Below are positions 33,127 to 42,106 of a DNA stretch of 64,000 bases, piece by piece. Source of the DNA: Pseudovibrio sp. Alg231-02 (lineage in GTDB: Bacteria; Pseudomonadota; Alphaproteobacteria; Rhizobiales; Stappiaceae). Below the pieces are notes generated by a model. That model was not told the origin of the DNA, ran no database searches, and worked only from the letters and a program-made list of their open reading frames with translations. Numbering within the stretch: position 1 is the first letter of the stretch; the number at the start of each line of letters is the position of its first letter. The translations under genes were made by a program, and so were the position numbers. The DNA lies in assembly GCF_900143565.1 (NCBI RefSeq), contig NZ_FREX01000001.1, forward strand, positions 883,068 through 947,067, written 5' to 3'.

Positions 33127-33777
33127 ATGACTGAGATTTTATGGACACGTCCTGAAGGTGAGTGCCATGGCACTCTTGTGTTGGCTCATGGTGCGGGTGC
33201 GCCGATGGATGCCAATTTTATGAACCGGTTTGCGGAAGCTGCGGCTGCGAATGGCATTGCTGTTGCACGGTTTGAGTTTGCTTACATGGCGAGGCGCCGA
33301 GAGACAGGCAAGAAGGCTCCTCCTCCGCGGGCGGACAAACTCATAGGCGAATTTCAGAGCGCTATGCAGGATATTCTTGAACAAACTCAAGGCCCTGTCC
33401 TGATTGGGGGCAAGTCCATGGGTGGGCGCGTTGCAGCTATGCTGGCTGGTGGAGAGAGCCTGCCGAAGCGTATTGCGGGCGTTGTGTGCCTTGGGTATCC
33501 GTTCCATACAGAAGCGAAGAAAGAGCTGGCGGACTGGCGGCTTGAGCCGTTGCAGAAATCGACTCGTCCTATCTTGATAGCGCAGGGTGACCGGGATCAG
33601 ATGGGGCACCAGGCTGAGGTGGAAGCTGTTGATTTACCTGAGTTTGTTCGGCTTTTCTGGTTGGAGGATGGAAACCACGACCTTGCCCCGCGCGGTGCTT
33701 CTCCCGCGACCTGGAAAGGCAATATTGAACAATCTGCCAGAGAGACCGCAGAGTTCTTTAAGTCACTGATTTCCTGA
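33127..33777 (+). CDS. alpha/beta hydrolase of the Tex30/KANL3-like family
   Basis: A 216-residue alpha/beta hydrolase: LVLAHGAGAPMDANFM (oxyanion region), the nucleophile elbow IGGKSMGGRVAAML (Ser about residue 99), the acid in ILIAQGDRDQMG, and the histidine in GNHDLAPR. The length and AGAPMD motif fit the bacterial Tex30/KANL3-like group. The substrate is unknown. A hairpin with eight T residues follows the stop. Confidence 0.85.
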   Translation: MTEILWTRPEGECHGTLVLAHGAGAPMDANFMNRFAEAAAANGIAVARFEFAYMARRRETGKKAPPPRADKLIGEFQSAMQDILEQTQGPVLIGGKSMGGRVAAMLAGGESLPKRIAGVVCLGYPFHTEAKKELADWRLEPLQKSTRPILIAQGDRDQMGHQAEVEAVDLPEFVRLFWLEDGNHDLAPRGASPATWKGNIEQSARETAEFFKSLIS

Positions 33778-33786
33778 TAGTATTTT

Positions 33787-33818
33787 GCCCTTCACCTTGT
33801 TGTGCGGGGCTTTTTTTT
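33787..33818 (+). terminator. terminator after the alpha/beta hydrolase
   Basis: GCCC…CAC…GTG…GGGC can pair with an internal bulge and is followed by eight T residues. It lies in front of the dGTPase-like gene, which supports placing that gene's start downstream, at 33845. Confidence 0.65.
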
Positions 33819-33844
33819 GCTCGATTTATTGCGGAGTGGTTGAA

Positions 33845-35194
33845 GTGAGTGATGCTGTTTGGACGGCGCGTCAAAGCGGTTGGGTTCCCAAGTCGGATGA
33901 TGCGCGGACACCCTATGACGTGGATTATGCCCGCATCGTTCATTCTCATGCCTTTCGCCGCCTGCAGGGGAAAACCCAGATCCTCAATCTGGGTGATAGC
34001 GACTTTTATCGCACGCGCCTGACACATACGCTGGAAGTGGCACAGATCGCCTCGGGCATTACCCGGCAGTTCCGGGCGTTCTTCAAGGATCATCCGGCTT
34101 ACGACTACATTCCTGAGGAAAGCCTCGTAAAAACAATCAGTTATTGCCATGACATCGGACATCCACCTTTTGGGCATGGGGGTGAAGTGGCACTGAATTA
34201 CTGCATGCGCGAGGCTGGTGGCTATGAAGGCAATGGCCAGACCCTGCGCATTGTTTCAAAGCTGGAGAAGATGTCGGAGAAGCATGGGGCTGATCTGACG
34301 CGGCGGGCATTGCTTGGCATGATGAAGTATCCGGTGGCGTTCTCAAAGGTCCATAATCCTGAGTTATCCCCGCGGCTTAACCCCAACACCTCCACAGTGA
34401 GCCTGATTGACCGGAAGCGCTCTGCTCCGCCCAAGTGTTTTATGGATGGGGAACAAGAGATCGTCGACTGGGCGTTGACACCACTCTCTGAGCGGGATCG
34501 CTCACTGTTCTGCAGCTTTATGCGCAAGGACGGTAAGCACGGGAAATCTCGTTTTAAATCATGGGATTGTTCCATCATGGATCTGGCTGATGACATTGCC
34601 TATGGGGTCCATGACTTTGAAGATGCAATTGCTTTGGGGCTGGTTCGGGAAGAGCAGTTCCGGGAGGATATCTCTGCAGACGTTTGCGCGGCATTTTTGG
34701 ATGATCTGATCGAGAGCAATCCGAAGAAATATTCTGGCAATGCCTACGAACAAATGATTGCCGGGCTGTTCGGCAATGCTAATCGGCGAAAGCAGTTCAT
34801 CGGAAAGCTCGTTCACTTCTTCATTGTGGCTGTTCAGATCAAGGCGCAGGAGGCTTTCAGCGAACCACTTTTGAAGTACAAGGCTGTTCTGCCAGAAGGG
34901 CATGCCAAGGTACTGGATGCGCTGAAAGGCTTTGTGTTTGAACGGGTTATTCAGGCGCCGAATGTTCAGCATCTTGAGTTCAAAGGGCAGACTATGGTGG
35001 TGGCTGTCTTTGAGACGCTTATGAGCGAGCCCAAGGCGTTCTTACCGGAAGATGTTTATGCTGACTTCGTTGAGACTGAAGACGGTTCACGGATCGTCTG
35101 TGATTACGTTGCCAGCATGACCGACATGATGCTTCTAAAAACCTACGACCGGTTATTCAGCCCGCGCATGGGATCGATATTCGACCGCGTTTAG
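33845..35194 (+). CDS. dgt: deoxyguanosinetriphosphate triphosphohydrolase-like protein
   Basis: A 449-residue HD-domain phosphohydrolase that removes triphosphate from dNTPs. Key residues: FRRLQGKTQIL and FYRTRLTHTLEVAQIASG (first His), SYCHDIGHPPFGHGGE (HD pair), and DLADDIAYGVHDFEDAI (final Asp). The GTG start at 33845 has GGAG 11 bases upstream. An in-frame ATG at 33785 would start inside the preceding terminator. A very strong terminator follows. Confidence 0.92.
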   Translation: MSDAVWTARQSGWVPKSDDARTPYDVDYARIVHSHAFRRLQGKTQILNLGDSDFYRTRLTHTLEVAQIASGITRQFRAFFKDHPAYDYIPEESLVKTISYCHDIGHPPFGHGGEVALNYCMREAGGYEGNGQTLRIVSKLEKMSEKHGADLTRRALLGMMKYPVAFSKVHNPELSPRLNPNTSTVSLIDRKRSAPPKCFMDGEQEIVDWALTPLSERDRSLFCSFMRKDGKHGKSRFKSWDCSIMDLADDIAYGVHDFEDAIALGLVREEQFREDISADVCAAFLDDLIESNPKKYSGNAYEQMIAGLFGNANRRKQFIGKLVHFFIVAVQIKAQEAFSEPLLKYKAVLPEGHAKVLDALKGFVFERVIQAPNVQHLEFKGQTMVVAVFETLMSEPKAFLPEDVYADFVETEDGSRIVCDYVASMTDMMLLKTYDRLFSPRMGSIFDRV

Positions 35195-35227
35195 TCAAGG
35201 TTCTCATTCAATATCAACGAGTTAAAG

Positions 35228-35264
35228 AAAAACGCTGCCAGTGATTTTCTGGCAGCGTTTTTTT
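35228..35264 (+). terminator. dgt: terminator of the dgt-like gene
   Basis: AAAAACGCTGCCAG and CTGGCAGCGTTTTT form a 14-bp perfect stem around TGATTTT, followed by further T residues. It can also act on the minus strand. Confidence 0.93.
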
Positions 35265-35349
35265 GTGCGTTGGTTTGCGTTTTTTACGCTTTTCCTGAGC
35301 TATTGTGCCATTCAGCATTCATGTTCATTCACACTGCCTGCCACAACTT

Positions 35350-35406
35350 TTTGTCTGAGCGAATTCTTGTCGCTCGATTGAATCCAACCAAGCGGAACGC
35401 GCTTTA
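35350..35406 (+). repeat. dispersed repeat, family B
   Basis: Contains GAGCGAATTCTTGTCGCTCG and ends AAGCGGAACGCGCTTTAG. It is a more degenerate copy of the element at 47367-47429 and reaches into the last codons of hslO. Confidence 0.7.
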
Positions 35407-36390
35407 GTCCTCGAACACCTTGTTCGCGTCCAGCTCATAATCCTTAGAGCAGAAGTCGCACTTGATGTGGACGGTTCCTTCCGCTTTCATCTCGGTTTTG
35501 TCTGCCTCAGAAAAGTTCTGCATCATGGCAGTGATCTTTTCTTCAGAGCAGGTGCATTTATCTGACATCTCCTGCGGGGAGAAGACGGATGCACCACGTT
35601 CGTGGAACAAGCGGTACAGAAGACCTTCGACAGTAAGGCTTGGATCGATGAGCTCATCATCTTTTACGGTCTCGACCAGCGAGCGCGCTTCAACCCAGGC
35701 GTCATCTTCGTCAATCTCATGAGCTTCATGTCCTTCCGGTGCATCGCCCGGATGGATGTCGGCCTGTTTGAGACGATCCAGAGACTGAGGCAGGAACTGA
35801 ACCATGATGCCGCCAGCAGCCCAGGAGTGATCAGCGCCACCCTCTTCGGCTTTGGTCAACACTTCAGCCACGCCAAGGCGGACGAATGTCGGGATCTGCT
35901 CTGACTTTTGGAAGTACTCGTGAGCAGCCTCTTCCAAGGTGGTGCCGTTCAGGACCACGATCCCCTGATAGCGACTGGTGTGTGCGCCCTGATCAATGGT
36001 GAAGGCCAGATGGCCTTTGCCGAGCAGGTGGTCTGGTTTGAAACCATCTTTGGCTGCAACTTCGGCGACCTTGTCTTCGCTGAACTGCGCCATAGCACGC
36101 AGCCCGTCAGGCGCGTTGAAATCAACAACGAGCGTGGAGACTGCACCGTCGGTCTGGGCTTGCAAGGTCAGGCGACCTTCGAATTTGAGGGTACTGCCAA
36201 GCATGGCTGTCAGGACAATTGCCTCTGACAGCAGCTTGTTGACTGGCGCAGGGTACTTGTGCCGCGCCAGCATAGAGTTCAGCACCGGCCCCATATTGAT
36301 AACCCGACCGCGAACGTCCAATGCTTCAACAGCAAAAGGAACAACAGCGTCAACGCCAGCGGCGGTCGGTTGAGCAGGTGTATTTGTCAT
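35404..36390 (-). CDS. hslO: Hsp33 family redox-regulated chaperone
   Basis: A 328-residue holdase chaperone activated by oxidation. The four zinc-binding cysteines that act as the redox switch are present near the C-terminus (CTCSEEK and KCDFCSKDYE, about residues 276-318). The N-terminal domain matches Hsp33 (LNSMLARHKYPAPVNKLLSEA, GHLAFTIDQG). It is in the same direction as argF and begins 66 bases after it, with a family A repeat between, so it may be the last gene of the argD-argF transcript. Confidence 0.93.
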   Translation of the reverse strand: MTNTPAQPTAAGVDAVVPFAVEALDVRGRVINMGPVLNSMLARHKYPAPVNKLLSEAIVLTAMLGSTLKFEGRLTLQAQTDGAVSTLVVDFNAPDGLRAMAQFSEDKVAEVAAKDGFKPDHLLGKGHLAFTIDQGAHTSRYQGIVVLNGTTLEEAAHEYFQKSEQIPTFVRLGVAEVLTKAEEGGADHSWAAGGIMVQFLPQSLDRLKQADIHPGDAPEGHEAHEIDEDDAWVEARSLVETVKDDELIDPSLTVEGLLYRLFHERGASVFSPQEMSDKCTCSEEKITAMMQNFSEADKTEMKAEGTVHIKCDFCSKDYELDANKVFED

Positions 36391-36410
36391 CTTATTCTTT
36401 TATCCTTGCA

Positions 36411-36457
36411 CATATCTTTGTCTGAAAACCGGAAAACCACTTTTCAGCGATATGCTT
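36411..36457 (+). repeat. dispersed palindromic repeat, family A (diverged)
   Basis: ATCTTTGTCTGAAAACCGG followed by AAAACCACTTTTCAGCGATATGC. It is placed between argF and hslO and touches the argF stop. Confidence 0.65.
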
Positions 36458-37395
36458 TATCCTTCAGGCAAAGCACCCATGCACCACGCCATAATGCCTT
36501 TTTGGGCGTGGAGTCGGTTTTCTGCCTCGTCGAATACCACAGAATGCGGGCCGTCGATTACCTCATTTGTCACTTCTTCCCCACGATGCGCAGGCAGGCA
36601 GTGCATAAACAAAGATGAATCGTTGGCTTCGCTCATCAGGCGTTCATTGACCTGATAGGGAGCCAGCAGGTTATGACGCGTTTGTGCTTCGTCATCTCCC
36701 ATGGACACCCAGCAATCGGTGATAACACAATCACTGTTTTTCACAGCAGCAAACGGGTCGTCTGTCACGACGAGTTCAGCACCGGATGTATAGGCCTTTT
36801 CGATCCATTCAAGAGGTACTGTCAGTTCATTTGGTGCGGCGACGTTAATTTTGAAGTCAAACTTTGCTGCCGCTTCGATCCAAGAGTAAAGAACGTTGTT
36901 GCTATCGCCCACCCAGGAAACGGTTTTACCCTTAATGCTTCCGCGGTGTTCTTCGAATGTCATAATGTCAGCCATGATCTGACAAGGATGCGAAACCTTG
37001 GTCAGGCCGTTGATGACCGGCACGGTAGCGTACTCTGCCAGTTCTCTCACAGCATCATGGTCCAGCATACGGATCATGATCATGTCCACGAAGCGAGACA
37101 GCACGCGGGCGGTATCTGGAATGGACTCGCCGCGGCCAAGCTGCATCTCTGCGCCCGTCAACATCAGGGTTTCGCCGCCAAGTTCCCGCATGCCCACATC
37201 AAAGGAGATGCGGGTTCTGGTGGAAGGCTGCTCAAAGACCATGGCGAGCACTTTGCCTGCCAATGGCCCCTGCCCGCGATGAACGCCATTGCGGGTGGCT
37301 TTGATCTGATTGGAGACCTGCATAATCTGGCGAAGGTCATCACCGGAAAAATCGCTGATATCGAGAAAGTGCTGTGGTTTTGTCATAGTGGTCAT
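36457..37395 (-). CDS. argF: ornithine carbamoyltransferase
   Basis: A 312-residue enzyme forming citrulline from ornithine and carbamoyl phosphate. The carbamoyl-phosphate site is [13 protein letters not shown] (STRTR, about residue 61) with HPCQIMAD (about 137). The ornithine-binding DCWVSMGDD and the catalytic [11 protein letters not shown] (Cys/His, about 275) are present. Its ATG overlaps the argD stop by four bases (ATGA), so the two genes are translationally coupled in the order argD-argF. Confidence 0.96.
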   Translation of the reverse strand: MTTMTKPQHFLDISDFSGDDLRQIMQVSNQIKATRNGVHRGQGPLAGKVLAMVFEQPSTRTRISFDVGMRELGGETLMLTGAEMQLGRGESIPDTARVLSRFVDMIMIRMLDHDAVRELAEYATVPVINGLTKVSHPCQIMADIMTFEEHRGSIKGKTVSWVGDSNNVLYSWIEAAAKFDFKINVAAPNELTVPLEWIEKAYTSGAELVVTDDPFAAVKNSDCVITDCWVSMGDDEAQTRHNLLAPYQVNERLMSEANDSSLFMHCLPAHRGEEVTNEVIDGPHSVVFDEAENRLHAQKGIMAWCMGALPEG

Positions 37396-38594
37396 TTGGC
37401 AGTCTCGGCAGTTTTCAGCTCGGTTTCCACATCCGCAGCAGCGGCTTCGATTTTTTGGACGAGCATGTCAATTTCTTCAGCGGTAATGATCATTGGTGGC
37501 ATAATACGGAGCACGTTGTCTCCGGCACCAACTGGCAGCAGGCCGTTGTTGCGCATGTGTGCCAGAACTTGCGTGTTCGGCACTTTGCACTTCAGGCCAA
37601 GCATCAGGCCTTCACCGCGCACCAGCTCAAACACATCACTGTGCTGATCAACAGCGCAGGCCAGCTTCTGCTTCAGCTGCAAGCCTTTTTCCTGCACAGC
37701 TTCCAGAAAACCCGGTTCCAGAACCGTTTCCAGAACAGCATTCCCAACAGCCATCGCCAGCGGGTTGCCGCCGAAGGTGGTGCCGTGAACGCCCGGAACC
37801 ATGCCACTGGCTGCTTCATTGGTTGCGAGGAACGCCCCCATTGGGAAGCCGCCGCCGATGCCTTTTGCAATCGCCATCAGATCCGGTGCAACGCCTGCCC
37901 ATTCATGGGCAAAGAGTTTGCCGGTTCTGCCAACGCCTGTCTGGATCTCATCGTAGATCAGCAACAAGTCATTCTCATCACAGATCTGGCGCAGACCTTT
38001 CAGGAAGGCCGGGTCCATGGTGCGGATACCACCTTCACCCTGAACCGGCTCCAGCATGATGGCTGCAGTTTCCGGTCCAACCATCTTCTTAACCGCGTCC
38101 AGATCACCAGCGGGCACCTGATCGAACCCTTCTGGCGCGGGGCCAAAGCCTTCGAGGTACTTTTGCTGGCCACCTGCGGCGAGCGCTGCCATGGTTCTGC
38201 CGTGGAACGCATTTTCAAAGGTGATAATGCGGTTCTTTTCCGGATTGCCCTTGGCAAAGTGATAGCGCCGTGCGGCCTTCATGGCCCCTTCGGTTGCTTC
38301 CGTCCCGGAGTTGGTGAAGAACACAACATCAGCAAAGGTGTTGTCTGTCAGCAGCTTTGCAAGCTTCTCACCCTCTGGAATTGTATAGAGATTGGTGACG
38401 TGCCACAGCTTTTCAGCCTGAGACTTCAGCGCCTCAACGAGCTTTGGGTGTGCATGACCCAAGCCGGAGACAGCAATACCCGAGGCACAATCCATGTATC
38501 GTCGACCATCAGCCGCAATCAGCCAGACACCTTCCCCACGCTCGAACGCGAGGTCTGAGCGTGCATAAGTCTGCATTAGCGACGAAGTCGTCAT
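37392..38594 (-). CDS. argD: acetylornithine aminotransferase family protein
   Basis: A 400-residue class III PLP aminotransferase: [57 protein letters not shown], and the PLP lysine in [16 protein letters not shown] (about residue 254). It makes acetylornithine in arginine synthesis and probably also acts on succinyl-diaminopimelate. Start ATG 38594 has GAGGAG 9 bases upstream. A near-consensus promoter and an intrinsic terminator lie within 135 bases upstream. Confidence 0.95.
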   Translation of the reverse strand: MTTSSLMQTYARSDLAFERGEGVWLIAADGRRYMDCASGIAVSGLGHAHPKLVEALKSQAEKLWHVTNLYTIPEGEKLAKLLTDNTFADVVFFTNSGTEATEGAMKAARRYHFAKGNPEKNRIITFENAFHGRTMAALAAGGQQKYLEGFGPAPEGFDQVPAGDLDAVKKMVGPETAAIMLEPVQGEGGIRTMDPAFLKGLRQICDENDLLLIYDEIQTGVGRTGKLFAHEWAGVAPDLMAIAKGIGGGFPMGAFLATNEAASGMVPGVHGTTFGGNPLAMAVGNAVLETVLEPGFLEAVQEKGLQLKQKLACAVDQHSDVFELVRGEGLMLGLKCKVPNTQVLAHMRNNGLLPVGAGDNVLRIMPPMIITAEEIDMLVQKIEAAAADVETELKTAETAK

Positions 38595-38653
38595 TTCTTA
38601 CTCCTCATGGATTGAGCTTTCTCGATATGCTCAAAAGTCCTGGTTGCTACAAA

Positions 38654-38679
38654 AACAAAAAAACGCCGTGTGGCGTTTT
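38654..38679 (-). terminator. argD: intrinsic terminator inside the argD leader
   Basis: On the minus strand AAAACGCC-ACAC-GGCGTTTTTTT makes a short, complete intrinsic terminator. It lies about 15-40 bases after the expected transcription start and 60 bases before the argD ATG. Either it terminates most transcripts (attenuation) or it defines a tiny RNA. Confidence 0.75.
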
Positions 38680-38698
38680 GAAACTAAGAGAAGCGACA

Positions 38699-38727
38699 TA
38701 TAAACCGCGTTCCCTCAGGGCAGTCAA
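38699..38727 (-). promoter_or_regulatory. argD: strong sigma-70-type promoter for argDF
   Basis: Minus-strand TTGACT (38727-38722) and TTTATA (38704-38699) are separated by exactly 17 bases. Transcription should start near 38692. It is one of the best promoter matches in the window and resembles stable-RNA promoters, including a GC-rich stretch between the boxes. Confidence 0.7.
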
Positions 38728-39397
38728 TAACACGTATTGCCAGCAATACCTTACTCCCGTTCAGGAATTGGCTGCCAGCCTTGTGTCTCTCCCTCTGGTG
38801 CAGCTTAAACAGGCTACTACCGGAAGAAGCATGCATTGTGGCATTTTTAGAGGATAGAGTAGAGATTAAATCCCATGCTCTATGACCAGTTTTTTTCCAC
38901 GGTTCTTAAGGTTTATTCAATACACCTCTAGCGTGTACTACGGCATATGAGAGAGGAGTGCGCTTAGTTCTTGTGTTATGCAATTTGTAGTTTACTAGTG
39001 TTTTTTACTAGTTGTTTTTCAGTGGTAAATATATGTATTAAATATCAACGGGGTAACGCTATCAGCTCTTACTTTGTGTTGGAAAGAATGCGGTGGAACT
39101 TGGTTTAACAAACAGCTCCTATTCTTTAGATTGATAATCTTCTCCCACCACAAGAAGGCTGTTATAGGTAAGTAGTAGTACGGCAATTCTGGGGAAAACC
39201 AGAGTCTTCCCCACCTCAATTCTTTGAGGTTATTGCTCGTATCAACGCCCATATAGTACTGTGTGATAAGAGTTATACACCATCTCGTAGTTACTGAACG
39301 CTGCAAGCACACACGCTCAGGTAAGCGGCACTTTCGGATGCGTCCGAACTGAGCGAATGCTGTTTTGCGCGCCACTGAAGGAAGACGGGGCCCTTTA
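38728..39397. other. long intergenic region before gcrA
   Basis: About 670 bases without a convincing gene. On the minus strand 38730-38790 there are two compact hairpins (GTATTG-CTGG-CAATAC and GGCT-GGC-AGCC). Around 38880-39050 it is AT-rich and may hold the gcrA promoter. I saw no tRNA or SRP RNA signature. A minus-strand ORF (39019-39435) overlaps gcrA and has no protein-like features. Confidence 0.5.
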
Positions 39398-39958
39398 ATG
39401 AGCTGGACAGCAGAACGTGTAGAGTTACTAACCAAACTTTGGGCAGACGGGTTAAGCGCCAGTCAAATCGCGGGGGAACTTGGCAATGTGACCCGTAATG
39501 CGGTGATTGGTAAGGTTCATCGCCTTGGTCTTTCAGGTCGCGCCAAATCGGGAGGTGGTGCAACCAAAACGAGAAAGGCACCTGCCCCAGCGGCAAGGGT
39601 CGTCACCTCAACCAAACCAACAGTGGCTGAAGCGATTGCAGCTGTTGCGCCTTCCCCAAGTCCCCGACAAATTCAGCCAACGATAGCCGGTGCCAACGCC
39701 CTTAAAGTTGAACCGATTGAAGCTATCCAACCAGAAATTTCTCCAGTCCCAACCTCCGATCTCTTTATTCCGGTTTCAGAGCGCGCCTCCATCCTGACAT
39801 TGAATGAGCGCACCTGTAAGTGGCCGATTGGTGATCCGAGTTCTGATGACTTCTATTTCTGTGGGCGCCAGTCAGATGCAGGCACACCTTATTGTGCGCA
39901 TCACCGCAGCATTGCCTATCAGCCCGTCAGCGACCGCCGCAACCGCCGCGCAAGCTAA
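39398..39958 (+). CDS. gcrA: GcrA cell cycle regulator
   Basis: A 186-residue alphaproteobacterial cell-cycle factor that acts with sigma-70 RNA polymerase at CcrM-methylated (GANTC) promoters. The N-terminal DNA-binding segment MSWTAERVELLTKLWADGLS followed by ASQIAGELG and NAVIGKVHRLGL is essentially the family signature. An Ala/Pro-rich linker follows (65-125), then the polymerase-binding end ERTCKWPIGDP, FCGRQ and TPYCAHHRSIAYQP. I chose ATG 39398 because MSWT is the family start; an in-frame start 11 codons earlier is not supported. Confidence 0.96.
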   Translation: MSWTAERVELLTKLWADGLSASQIAGELGNVTRNAVIGKVHRLGLSGRAKSGGGATKTRKAPAPAARVVTSTKPTVAEAIAAVAPSPSPRQIQPTIAGANALKVEPIEAIQPEISPVPTSDLFIPVSERASILTLNERTCKWPIGDPSSDDFYFCGRQSDAGTPYCAHHRSIAYQPVSDRRNRRAS

Positions 39959-39983
39959 TCTGAGCTGAAAAAGCAACGTATTG

Positions 39984-40009
39984 AGCCGGGTCCAAAGCCC
40001 GGCTTTTTA
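39984..40009 (+). terminator. gcrA: gcrA terminator
   Basis: AGCCGGG-TCCAAAG-CCCGGCT is a perfect 7-bp stem followed by TTTT. It lies between the convergent gcrA and GNAT genes. Confidence 0.88.
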
Positions 40010-40057
40010 CCGTTTGCGTGTCGTCTTGATCTGGCGCTTGTCGCTCTGGCCTGAGAA

Positions 40058-40522
40058 CTAGTGTGTTTTAAAGGTTTGGCGGGTGACGGCACCCCAATAT
40101 GGGTCCGTATAGTTTTCTTCCAAAAACTGACCTGAGGTGTAAGTGCTGATAACAGAACGCCAAAAGGCAATGGCCTGATCAGCGCCTTCAATCTGCTTGA
40201 CCTGCCAGTTACCGGGCATTTGATCAAACAACGCAGCCGCAAAGCGCTGTCCCAATTTATGTCTGCGGAACACTGGCACCACGTAAAACTCGCAGACTTC
40301 AAAGTCGTGATGATCTTGCTGCCTGATTGCAGCTAACCCTGCGGGGAGGTCATCATTTAAAGCCAGATAGCCGGTGATGTTGCCTTCAAGGAGCGTGTCT
40401 TTGGCAAACAAACCATCCGCGTTTGGATGTTTGTGTGTGAGAGGTGAGAACTCTGCCTCATAGGCCTGACAGAGATTGTCGTAGATATGAGCGGTCGCTC
40501 GATCAACCGTCTTGATTATCAT
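40058..40522 (-). CDS. GNAT-family N-acetyltransferase
   Basis: A 154-residue single-domain GNAT protein: YDNLCQAYEAEFSPLT near the start, ITGYLALNDDLPAGLAAI, and the acetyl-CoA-binding strand-loop VCEFYVVPVFRRHKLGQRFA (R-x-x-K-L-G). The C-terminal ADQAIAFWRSVI is typical. It is distinct from the tandem GNAT proteins at 9.5-11.5 kb. Substrate unknown. Confidence 0.82.
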   Translation of the reverse strand: MIIKTVDRATAHIYDNLCQAYEAEFSPLTHKHPNADGLFAKDTLLEGNITGYLALNDDLPAGLAAIRQQDHHDFEVCEFYVVPVFRRHKLGQRFAAALFDQMPGNWQVKQIEGADQAIAFWRSVISTYTSGQFLEENYTDPYWGAVTRQTFKTH

Positions 40523-40599
40523 TTGTTATCCGCATTGTTTTTATTCTGCACCTCTGGAAGGGAGATGCAGTTTCACAATGCGTATATAGCAGAGATCAA

Positions 40600-41295
40600 T
40601 TACCCAACAGCGAACTGGTCGTTGAAAGCGTATCCGGCGCCGCGAACGGTGCGGATCGGGTCTTTCATGCGGCCTTTGTTGATGGCTTTGCGCAGGCGGC
40701 CTACGTGGACGTCCACGGTGCGCTCATCTACGTAAACATCATGGCCCCAGACACCATCCAGCAGCTGTTCACGGGAGTAAACGCGGCCAGGTGCGCTCAT
40801 GAGGAACTCCAGCAGGCGGTATTCTGTGGGGCCGAGGTGGATTTCGCGGCCTGTTCTGCGCACGCGGTGGGTTTCGCGGTCAAGCTCGATGTCGCCAGAC
40901 TTGAGCATTGTGGAGACAACTTCTGGCAATGCACGGCGGAAGATCGCACGAACACGGGCCATAAGTTCCGGAACGGAGAACGGTTTGACGACATAATCGT
41001 CAGCCCCGGTTGCCAGACCGCGGATGCGCTCGGATTCTTCACCGCGCGCTGTCAGCATGATAATCGGCATGCGCTCGGTTTCTGAGCGTGCCCGCAAACG
41101 ACGGCAGAGCTCGATGCCAGAGAGGCCCGGAAGCATCCAGTCCAGCAACAGCAGGTCTGGCTGGCTTTCCTGCAGCAGGACTTCCGCCTCATCTCCTCTT
41201 GCGCACACGTCAACAGTGTAGCCCTCTGCTTCAAGGTTATAGCGCAGCAGCAGGCTTAGCGGTTCTTCGTCTTCTACAATCAGTATCTTAGGCAT
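40600..41295 (-). CDS. phoB: phosphate regulon response regulator PhoB
   Basis: A 231-residue OmpR-type response regulator, the last gene of the phosphate operon. The receiver domain has VEDEEPLSLLLRYNLEAEGY, the phosphorylation site LLLDWMLPGLSG (Asp53) and VKPFSVPEL (conserved Lys). The DNA-binding winged helix includes HLGPTEYRLLEFLMSAPGRV, SREQLLDGVWG and VDVHVGRLRKAIN. Phosphorylated by PhoR, it binds Pho boxes such as the pair before pstS. ATG 41295 is the family start. Confidence 0.96.
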   Translation of the reverse strand: MPKILIVEDEEPLSLLLRYNLEAEGYTVDVCARGDEAEVLLQESQPDLLLLDWMLPGLSGIELCRRLRARSETERMPIIMLTARGEESERIRGLATGADDYVVKPFSVPELMARVRAIFRRALPEVVSTMLKSGDIELDRETHRVRRTGREIHLGPTEYRLLEFLMSAPGRVYSREQLLDGVWGHDVYVDERTVDVHVGRLRKAINKGRMKDPIRTVRGAGYAFNDQFAVG

Positions 41296-41368
41296 ATTAA
41301 AGTGCTCTCTTTGCACCTTCTCTTATAAAGCAATTGCGTGTGTTCTGCTCGTTATAAGTGAACACACT

Positions 41369-42073
41369 CTACACGGTTGTGCTCTGCGCCAGCTCGTCCG
41401 TCTTTGGACGATCTGTTGGAAGGTGGCTTCCGGAGATCATGTAGTAGATGTTTTCTGCGATATTGGTTGCATGATCACCGATGCGCTCAATATTCTTTGC
41501 GCAGAACAACAAGTGCGCGCACATGGTGATGGAGCGCGGGTCTTCCATCATGTAGGTGAGCAGCTGGCGGAACAGGCTGGTGTAAAGCGCATCCACTTCG
41601 TCATCGCGAACATGTACGCGCTGGACAACTTCAAGATCACCAGAGGTGTAGGCGTCCAGAACGGCTTTGAGCTGCTCAAGCGCCAGATCAGACATGTGCT
41701 CAACACCCACAGCGAGCTGCTTGTTGTTGAATTCGGATTCAATCGCCAGCGTCCGCTTGCCGATGTTCTTGGCCATGTCACCGACGCGCTCCAGATCGTT
41801 GGAGATGCGCATGGCGGCGATGATGTCGCGCAGATCGCTTGCCATTGGCTGACGGCGTGCGATCACGGAGATGCACAGCTCTTCCAGCTCGGCCTGCATG
41901 TTGTCCAGGCGCTGGTCGGCAGCGATGGTGCGGGTTGCCAGTTCGCGGTCCTGCCTCAGCAGTGCGGTCACAGCGTCATGAACAAGGGTTTCTGCCAGTC
42001 CGCCCATTTCAACGACACGTCCGGCCAGTTCTTTCAGCTCTTCATTGAAGGAAGAGACAATATGATCTTTCAT
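41369..42073 (-). CDS. phoU: phosphate signalling protein PhoU
   Basis: A 234-residue all-helical protein made of two PhoU repeats (about 10-110 and 115-215), each with the metal-binding E/D-xxx-D type helix (AMRISNDLERVGDMAKNIGK and LLFCAKNIERIGDHATNIAE). It links Pst transporter activity to PhoR and keeps the Pho regulon off when phosphate is plentiful. It lies between pstB and phoB as usual in this group. Confidence 0.96.
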   Translation of the reverse strand: MKDHIVSSFNEELKELAGRVVEMGGLAETLVHDAVTALLRQDRELATRTIAADQRLDNMQAELEELCISVIARRQPMASDLRDIIAAMRISNDLERVGDMAKNIGKRTLAIESEFNNKQLAVGVEHMSDLALEQLKAVLDAYTSGDLEVVQRVHVRDDEVDALYTSLFRQLLTYMMEDPRSITMCAHLLFCAKNIERIGDHATNIAENIYYMISGSHLPTDRPKTDELAQSTTV

Positions 42074-42106
42074 CGGATATCTCCTTAGAGTACCGCTCTT
42101 TTATTC

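Noticed and set aside
37455-38558. A 367-codon ORF antisense to argD.
   Set aside because: argD has all PLP-enzyme motifs; the opposite frame is open only because of codon bias.
38690-38900. Possible structured RNA gene (6S, SRP or tRNA) upstream of argD.
   Set aside because: There are compact hairpins and a stable-RNA-like promoter, but no SRP GGAAG-type loop, no tRNA T-loop and no convincing long 6S stem. The promoter points into the argD leader instead.
39019-39435. 138-codon minus-strand ORF upstream of gcrA.
   Set aside because: It overlaps the gcrA start, is rich in Arg/Ser/Tyr without pattern, and has no ribosome site.
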